Below, piece after piece: positions 57,042 through 64,000 of a DNA stretch of 64,000 nt (positions are counted from its first letter, which is position 1; every line of letters starts with the position of its first letter). The stretch is from Antedon bifida. Taxonomy: Eukaryota; Echinodermata; Crinoidea; Comatulida; Antedonidae. The notes below the pieces were generated by a model, which was not told where the DNA came from, searched no databases, and saw only the letters and a list, made by a program, of their open reading frames with translations. The stretch is taken from assembly GCA_963402885.1 (NCBI GenBank), contig OY727095.1:17737001-17801000 (forward strand), read 5' to 3'. The position numbers and the translations under genes were made by a program.

Positions 57042-58396
57042 AAATAAAACTCTTACCAGTATAACACATTCATTATGTTCAAATTCAATAATCATTATTA
57101 CATTTTATACTGAATCTCTGTTTTAATCATATTTGCAACTTTCAAAATGTGCAATATTTGGATTGTAATAATTATTTATAGATTTTTATACAAAGAAATG
57201 TATTAAAACAATACGGTATATATATTTTTATGGCAAATAAATATTTTGGTGAAACTTTACTAACAAAATGATATCTAAAATGTGTTTGTTGTTCGTTTAG
57301 ACAATATTGGTAGGCCTACTGTAAATCGTTTCGTTGTAAAAACAGAAAGGGTTGCTTTTCGTGACTGATCCTCGGGAATTATTGTGCAACCTGATACAGA
57401 GACAGTGGTAGTGATGACTGGAGCGGTAATAATGCAAGCTGTTTACATGCTCTTTTTTTATCATGTGCTTCAGTAGTGTGTGATATCTTAATATCAGATA
57501 CCTCTGAAAGCTATCGGTTTAACGACACATAGGTTTGAGAGATCACACAAGCACGTCGGTTTTAAGTTTGTAAAGTACAGTGCTTATAGTGTGTGATATA
57601 ACATAAGCCCCTTCTACCTAGTACATTTCCCAAACACTGATTCGAAAAAATATTGTCAATACATTCGCTTTTATTTGCACACCTAAACTAAATAAAAGAA
57701 CGTACTGACAGTAACCCGAGCTCCGCCTTAATATGTGGTTATATAATAATTCGCATAGGATGAGTAAGTATAATAAAAGCACAACACTCTTCCCTGATAA
57801 AAGTACTCTGACAAATTATTAAAAAAAAAAAATTGTCAAGAATAAAATCATTGATTTGTTTATGCATTTGATTTCGCCATGCAAACCTTCAAACAATTAT
57901 CATTGATTTTGTTATACATAAAGTATTCCTTCACTTTGAAATATCTGTAAGCCCAAAATGAAAGCAATCCTGGATATGGGACTTTACGAACATAAAAGAC
58001 GCTGTGAATATTAATCTAGGGTGCACATTATAAATTGACAACATGCATGAGAGGGACATGCACGTCGAACTCTGTCAGTCAGTCGGCAGTTTAAAACATT
58101 TCAATGATAACATATGAATGAGTAATTTATAGAATTAAGATTTAAAGTATTGGAATAAAACAACTGCTGCTTACCGACTTGAAATCAACAATAAAAATGT
58201 GCACATGGTGGTGGTAGTCGAAATTAGATGATGAACACGCCACTAAAGTATACATTACCAAACTATATATTTTTCATGGTGTATTTTATTTAATATTTTT
58301 TTGTTTCTTTGTGTGAGAGCTTTGTTTTTAATTATGCTCAGAAATAGTGATGTGTATGCAATAAGTCACATTTACCTATAGATAGAATAAAAAAGT
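57042..58396. other. 3' flank of unit 4, no supported gene
   Basis: Carries AATAAA after the stop and the same CGTGACTGATCCTCGGG variant as unit 1. No open frame of interest. Confidence 0.6.
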
Positions 58397-59052
58397 GGAC
58401 ATAAATCGAATGAGAAATACATTTCTGGGGAAAAACACGACCTAAACACAATTGTTAATAGCAGCTGGTCACTGAAAATCCAAGGTACTACTTGTCTATA
58501 CTACTTTTAACATTTTTGGATCATTTTACTTTAAAAAGCAATGCCAACGATGTTTAATAAAATTATTAAATTGTAGCTAATTAATTAGGCAAAACAATCG
58601 GTAGTTACATTGAAAAAAATGTTGACCGTTCAGCAGAATCGCCTGGATTTTTTTAGTTGTAATTGAAAATTCTTTAACAAACAGTAACCAGTCTAAACAG
58701 TTGATGCCAAGTCCTCGTTTTATCATGCAGGATATCCATTTCTGTTTATTTCTTGAAACATTATCTATGTATCTAGTCATAGGCTATAATATAAATTATG
58801 TGAAGTATGGGTTGAGTTATCTTTTTTTTTCTACCTTTTTTTCTTTTCACCTCCTTTTTGTTGTCCGATATAACATTTAATAACAATATTGTTGAGACAA
58901 TGAAATTTCAATTAATTAATTATTGGTAGTTCATGCGTCGCTTAATATAGAAAATAGAGAACTATTGAATGGATAGAAATAAATATATAAGTTTCGCAAA
59001 AAGTAATCTAAAAGATAGAACATCGAATTAAGCTCAGCTCTTCACCATTTTT

Positions 59053-59088
59053 AGGTCCCCCTATTTCACAATCCTGGATTCGCCACTG
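59053..59088. mobile_element. Fragment resembling a hAT transposon end
   Basis: The complement of 59073-59088 reads CAGTGGCGAATCCAGG, followed by a run ending in GGGGGACC. This looks like the widespread CAGTGGCGxATCCAGG hAT terminus. I could not find the opposite end, so it is probably a relic. Confidence 0.4.
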
Positions 59089-59432
59089 TCATCCTGCCAT
59101 CAATTTTCTTTCTCAAGTAGATTTAATGACGCATTCAATTGATATGTCATATATGAACATGCATTAAGTATGATAATCTGTAATTGATTGATTACTAATA
59201 TATATAAATATATATTTTTTTTTAAAGATTTCTAGACCGGAAGGAATAACAACGGGACGCGAGTCTTTCTATCATATGCATGATAAAGTACGAAGGCCTT
59301 GAGACATGGAAAGGTCACATGAACAAAGAAAGGTTTGAAAACATTGTTTTTTTATTTATTCAGTGTAAATCCTAACTTTAACGCAATGCATGTCACATTC
59401 ACATCTGTCTACACTATCATTTATCAAAATAG

Positions 59433-59639
59433 TTTTACAAAAAAGTGTGATGTGCCCAAATAATGGTAGTGATATGACATCATCACGTCCATATGGGCAC
59501 ATCACAGTTATTTGTCACGTAAAGTGTAGAAAGAGCTTTAAGCTATCAAACTTCGTGACAAAAAATGTGATGTGTCCATATATGGACACGATTATGTCAT
59601 CTAACATATTTGGGCAAATCACACATTTTTTTTGTAAAA
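59433..59639. repeat. Imperfect inverted repeat of about 207 bp (MITE-like)
   Basis: TTTTACAAAAAAGTGTGATG (from 59433) faces the complement of ACACATTTTTTTTGTAAAA (ending 59639), both arms continuing through a GCCCAAATA segment. A second inner pair (GTCCATATGGGCACATCACA and GTGATGTGTCCATATATGG) makes most of the stretch self-complementary. This resembles a foldback MITE. Confidence 0.6.
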
Positions 59640-59847
59640 GCAGAGCGTAAATAGTATATTTATCCTCTCCACCTTGGCCAAACTTAGCTGCAGATAATAT
59701 TAAGAAATATATTAAGATTTGCTTTTTTTTTGGTTTTCTTTCAGGACTCATTTAAGCGAGACCGTCTAACTGGTTTGGACACCTTACAATATGAACTTAT
59801 TCGTACGCATAAGCTGAAAATAGAGGGCGCTTCATGTACAATATATC

Positions 59848-59907
59848 CAGAGCCATATATATAAATTCTAATTTTCAATGTCGTAACTCTTTATATATAT
59901 GGCTCTG
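59848..59907. repeat. Perfect 18-bp inverted repeat with 24-nt loop
   Basis: CAGAGCCATATATATAAA at 59848-59865 and its exact complement TTTATATATATGGCTCTG at 59890-59907. No coding or RNA gene context identified. Confidence 0.85.
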
Positions 59908-60331
59908 AATATTATCATGTCAAATTAATATGTGATGAGAACCTCACCCCATGGTGTGTATCGACCCCAAAAAGGTGACAATAGCCAAGCTGTACATTTA
60001 ATTGTTAAAAGTTGTTTTATTTTGTACAAATCATTTACCTCATTTTGTATTGTCTTCTGTTTTACAGTAAATTCCACCTATCCTTTATAAAAATAAATGT
60101 TCGTTTTTTAAGTATAAGAATAATAATAGGGCTAGAAATTTACGTTTGCTAGTTGTAAACAAATATAACTGGCAAAATCCATTGAACCAAATTAATTCTG
60201 AACAGATGAAAATGGAAATAACATCCAATATGGTATGTGTCGGTGTCTAGTATCAGTGTCTAATGTTTTTATTAGATTGGGCTTGCAATCTCTTTTCTGA
60301 AAAATGAAAAATATTGTCAGTTACTGTAATT

Positions 60332-60800
60332 TATTTAGGCAATTAACAAATATCAGTTATTTGTCATTGTAATTGTTTTGTCTTTTCAGAATGATCAGAA
60401 ATTAAATATTAATATATGATAATTGATATTATGGTACAAAGGTATTGTGAACACTAGGACCTTCAACATGCCATTGTTTTAATGATAATGTATGTGCCAT
60501 AATATTAATATCTGAATAACTTATTGGCTTAGCAGAAATAAAGCTTACTGTTAATACAATTCCTGTCACAATAATTAACACTAAAACAATGATGGATTAA
60601 AATCAATTTATCGTCATAGGTATAATTACGTACGTAACCATATAATAATAATAACTATATAATAGTAAACCTAGATTTATTTTAATTGGTGCTTGCATGT
60701 TTGTAATTTAGAAAATATTTTCTGATTATTTAAGATAAATGTACTTTTATAAATAGAAAAAATGTAAGGAAATCAAGCAAGTTACTAGAAATTATTTCTT
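60332..60800. repeat. Diverged unit relic, first piece (end of unit 4 / start of unit 5)
   Basis: Matches the distal 3' flank and the first few hundred bases of units 1-4 with many substitutions and indels, including the unit start motif at 60568. It breaks off where the minisatellite begins. An older copy than units 1-4. Confidence 0.82.
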
Positions 60801-62180
60801 TCAAATAAAAAACTTCTCCCTCAAATAAACAACGCCTCCCTCAAATAGAGAATGCCTCCCTCGAATAAAGAACGCCTTCCTCAAATAAAAAACGCGTCCC
60901 TCGAATACAGAACGCCTCCCTCGAATAATGAACGTCTCCCTCAAATAAAGAACGTCTCCCTCGAATAAAGAACGCCTCCCTCGATTAAAGAACGCCTCCC
61001 TCGAATAAAGAAAGCCTCCCTCGAATAAAGAACGCCTCCCTCGATTAAAGAACGCCTCCCTCGATTAAAGAACGCCTTCCTCGAATAAAGAAAGCCTCCC
61101 TCGAATAAAGAACGCCTCCCTCGAATAAAGAACAACTTCCTCGAATAAAGAACGCCTCTCTCGAATAAAGAACGCCTCCCTCGAATAAAGAACGCGTCCC
61201 TCGAATAAGGAACGCCTCCCTCAAATAAAGAACGCCTCCCTCGAATAAAGAACGTCTCCCTCGAATAAAGAACGCCTCCCTCGAATAAAGAACAACTCCC
61301 TCGAATAAAAAACGCCTCCCTCGAATAAATAACGCCTTCCTCGAATAAAGAACAACTCCCTCGAATAAAGAACGCCTCCCTCGAATAAAGAAAGCCTCCC
61401 TCGAATAAGGAACGCCTCCCTCAAATAAAGAACGCGTCCCTCGAATAAGGAACGCCTCCCTCAAATAAAGAACGCCTCCCTCGAATATAGAACGCCTCCC
61501 TCGAATAAAGAACGCCTTCCTCGAATAAAGAACGCCTCCCTCGAATAAAAAACTTCTCCCTCAAATAAAGAACGCCTCCCTCGAATAAAGAACGCCTCCC
61601 TCGAATAAAGAACGCTTCCCTCGAGTAAAGAACGCGTCCCTCGAATAAAGAACGTCTCCCTCGAATAAAGAACGTCTCCCTCGAATAAAGAACGCCTCCC
61701 TCGAATAAAGAACGTCTCCCTCGAATAAAGAACGTCTCCCTCGAATAAAGAACGTCTCCCTCGAATAAAGAACGCCTTCCTCGATTAAAGAACGCCTCCC
61801 TCGATTAAAGAACGCCTCCCTCGAATAAAGAACGCCTCTCTCGAATATAGAAAGCCTCCCTCGAATAAAGAACGCCTCTCTCGAATATAGAAAGCCTCCC
61901 TCGAATAAAGAACGCCTCCCTCGAATAAAGAACAACTTCCTCGAATAAAGAACGCCTTCCTCGAATAAAGAACGCGTCCCTCGAGTAAAGAACGCGTCCC
62001 TCGAATAAAGAACGTCTCCCTCGAATAAAGAACGCCTCCCTCGAATAAAGAACATCTCCCTCGAATAAAGAACGCCTCCCTCGAATAAAGAACGCCTTCC
62101 TCGAATAAAGAACAACTCCCTCGAATAAAGAACGCCTCCCTCGAATAAAGAAAGCCTCCCTCGAATAAAGAACGCCTCCC
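60801..62180. repeat. Minisatellite: 69 copies of a 20-bp unit with no indels
   Basis: Consensus TCGAATAAAGAACGCCTCCC; 1380 bp equals 69 units exactly, and every copy stays in register, varying only by substitutions (for example TCAAATAAAG, AACGTCTCCC, AACAACTCCC). Most units contain AATAAA on the plus strand. On the minus strand long frames of a 20-residue repeat (FFIRGRRSLFEGGVLYSREA) appear in several frames because 20 is not a multiple of 3; these are a property of the repeat, not evidence of a gene. Confidence 0.97.
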
Positions 62181-62804
62181 TTAAAACCTCCGGAACAATA
62201 AACGCCCTAAAATCATGCCGACATCAGTATCAGCATGTTGAGGTGATGTCTTTAATAGTAAACTTCTTTAAAAATTGATCGTTTCACATACTACACAGCA
62301 GAGGGTCGATGTCAAATTTTTTTCGCGCTATTTTCGACACATTGCTGCTTTTCTCACGATGGCTCTAAAACGTAAACAAAAAGATAGAGGCACAACAAGC
62401 CAAACATTGTGTCAAACTAGATAGGCCTCCTATCCGGTGTTTTAAACATATTATTAATAAAGATCATCATCTAGACACCTCCGCAACGGCCCAGCAGATC
62501 CAGATAATGAAATCTATGCGAGAGTTTTTAAAAGTTTTTTGTTGTAATTCTCTTAAGGTTTCATTAAGCATGAATTTCGATCTCTAAGATAGTCTTCGGT
62601 TTGCCGTATGCCTTATCGGCATTTTTTGCCGACATAGAAGATCTAGACCTAGATCGCGTGATCGCGCGCTATTGGATTTTTTTATCTTTTCAAGCAAACA
62701 ACGCAATTAAAGTTAAGGGATCGTCTAAATTGGACTTTAATTGACTATATGGTGTGGGTGTGGTGAACACCACATGGAATTTATGATCCCTGAAGTTCAC
62801 TCTT
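62181..62804. other. Unassigned sequence between minisatellite and unit 5 relic
   Basis: About 620 bp not matching the units. Contains a short CG-rich stretch GATCGCGTGATCGCGCGC near 62653-62670. No gene, repeat or mobile element recognised. Confidence 0.45.
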
Positions 62805-63590
62805 CTTCCCTAGGCAAACAAAGATAGATGGCTCTATAGCGTTTATGATAATCGAAAGTACCACCTTCATCGGGGACTTCCCCTGACGTTCGCATTAAAC
62901 GCAAACAAGGCCATATTCATGGCTGCAGTCGAGTGTGCTAATTTGATTTGAGTCGAGTATAAATCTTCCAATAGTAACCCACACTCTAATAGTAACTCCC
63001 CTTCTAATAGTAACCCACCTTATAAGTCAAATCTATAATAATAACCCACTACTCTAATAGTAACCCATGGGAGTTACAATTAGAGTCACAAAAACAATTG
63101 AAAAAATGACTAGTCGTTTATGATGCAGCCGTATTTTGAAAACAAAGAGATAACGCATGTTGATCTCAGGAGTGGGGGAGGATTGAGTGTTTTTGAGTTT
63201 ATAAAATAAAGTTCAACGAAATTTGTTTATTTGTATTGTTTTATTATTTTGCTATGAGTTGCTGACCGGAAACGTTGGGGATGGGCTACTATTTTCAGGT
63301 TCCTAATTTAAGATTAGTAATAGTAACCCACTACTCTAATAGTAACCCTCCTTCTAATAGTAACCCACCCTAAAAAACAATCAAAGAACAATAACCCAGG
63401 GTTACAATTAGAAGATTTACGGTAGTGTTTACCGACCGACCGCCGACATAAGCTATGCTCGTTTTGCTATTAGTATTAGCTATAAGGAAGTGTAATTTCC
63501 GGCGAACTGTTTCTCATAATTTATTTAATTTTACGTGAGAGAGTACCATTTCCGGCCGGTCATCTAGAAGGGATGTCCTTTTAATGAATG
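62805..63590. repeat. Diverged unit relic, second piece (unit 5 upstream flank)
   Basis: Matches units 1-4 from CTTCTTCCCTGGGCAAACA (about 6340 in unit 1) to GAAGGGGTGTCCTTT (about 7160), with clear divergence. Includes TAATAGTAACCC repeats and a mutated palindrome (63051-63086). The promoter and kinase gene are absent beyond it. Confidence 0.87.
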
Positions 63591-63821
63591 AAATGAAAAA
63601 AAAAATTTAAAAAAAATTGTGTTATTTAATAATAATAATAACTAGAACTTAAACTCGTCACCTGAGGACGAGTTTGGTTATCCGCCCGCAACAGAACGTA
63701 TCTTGCGCATTCAAGTACTTTTCAGTTATGACTTTTACAAAAAGTAGCCCCTTCAAAATTCAAACTGCCCTTTCAGTGTAATAACCAAATAAATCCTTTT
63801 ATTTAATGGTTTTCCCGTGAT

Positions 63822-63889
63822 GGGATTCGATCCCGGTACCTCCGATACCAAAGTCGGTTGCATTACACATCGAGCCATATGAGCACCTG
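63822..63889 (-). tRNA. tRNA-like sequence (probable tRNA pseudogene or tRNA-derived SINE head)
   Basis: On the minus strand a B-box-like GATCGAATC (complement of 63824-63832) sits in a GGGATCGAATCCC T-arm, preceded by a CCGA...TCGG anticodon-like stem around CTTTGGTA and an A-box-like TGGCTCGATGTG. Pairing is imperfect (8-nt loop or mismatch) and the acceptor stem is unclear, so a functional tRNA is doubtful. Confidence 0.4.
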
Positions 63890-64000
63890 CTGATAAAATC
63901 CGAAGAAAGTTTACTCGTTCATTCGGTATGTCGTGAACCCCTCGATTCAAGTTGATTATTACATATCAAACTAAATCATAATTTTAACTATGATGAAATC

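Larger units (their letters stand above)
48559..58396 (+). repeat. Tandem unit 4
   Basis: Near-identical to unit 1 in flanks and first exons. Homology runs to AGAATAAAAAAGT at 58396, where unrelated sequence begins. The last 300 bp are somewhat more diverged than the rest, consistent with this being the edge of the recently homogenised array. Confidence 0.92.
58397..60331. other. Non-unit block of 1.9 kb with inverted repeats, no supported gene
   Basis: Interrupts the unit sequence between AATAAAAAAGT and TATTTAGGCAA, which are adjacent in units 1-3. I see no clear terminal repeats or target duplication, so it may be an insertion in this copy or sequence lost from the others. It contains a hAT-like end fragment, a roughly 200-bp inverted-repeat structure and an 18-bp hairpin, listed separately. 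Confidence 0.6.

Noticed and set aside
61561-62115. 184-codon repeat protein in the minisatellite
   Set aside because: All minus-strand frames of a 20-bp repeat without stops give the same peptide; no start context, flanking exons or conservation pattern.
60801-62180. CRISPR-like array
   Set aside because: Contiguous 20-bp tandem repeats without unique spacers, in a eukaryotic context.

Overview
This is a eukaryotic, almost certainly metazoan, window: AT-rich, intron-rich with GT-AG splice sites, a TATA promoter, AATAAA signals and several classes of animal transposon. BEL/Pao elements, abundant AGGCCT/CCTAGG palindromic low-complexity DNA and many hAT-like ends suggest a marine invertebrate, perhaps a deuterostome such as an echinoderm. 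That placement is an inference.

The backbone is a head-to-tail array of at least four near-identical units, all on the plus strand: unit 1 5076-17529, unit 2 17530-27085, unit 3 27086-48558, unit 4 48559-58396. A diverged fifth relic follows in two pieces (60332-60800 and 62805-63590). Each full unit carries one gene that I reconstructed by splice sites and frame. It has a CRE-like/TATA promoter, a 16-codon first coding exon, a large first intron full of AGGCCT palindromes, a run of tiny coiled-coil exons, and a single 757-nt last exon encoding a compact, atypical protein kinase domain. The summed exons stay in frame in every unit (about 1109, 773, 762 and 847 residues; unit 3 only if one damaged exon is skipped).

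The striking part is the middle of the gene. Nearly identical 84-nt exons, each 28 codons or exactly four heptads with the same phase at both ends, recur every 198-203 bp together with their introns. There are 14 copies in unit 1, 2 in unit 2, 4 in unit 3 and 5 in unit 4. Exon gain, loss or skipping therefore lengthens or shortens a coiled-coil rod without breaking the frame or the heptad register, while the kinase domain is nearly invariant.

Transposons are layered on the array, and the other units give empty sites that define each insertion. Unit 1 intron 26 has a TTAA-flanked MITE (14272-14816). The unit 2 3' flank has a 568-bp terminal-inverted-repeat element (25234-25801). In unit 3 a hAT-like DNA element (28625-36081) sits in a palindrome and itself contains a BEL/Pao retrotransposon (28898-35671); an apparently intact Ty1/copia element with identical LTRs (36537-40913) lies further on. 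A second, partial BEL/Pao element occupies 1-4480 on the minus strand. Both BEL/Pao copies lack the protease region between the zinc knuckles and the reverse transcriptase.

The right end holds a non-unit block (58397-60331) with inverted repeats, a 20-bp minisatellite of 69 copies without any indel (60801-62180), the unit 5 relic, and a tRNA-like sequence near 63822-63889. No CRISPR array, rRNA or bacterial gene is present.
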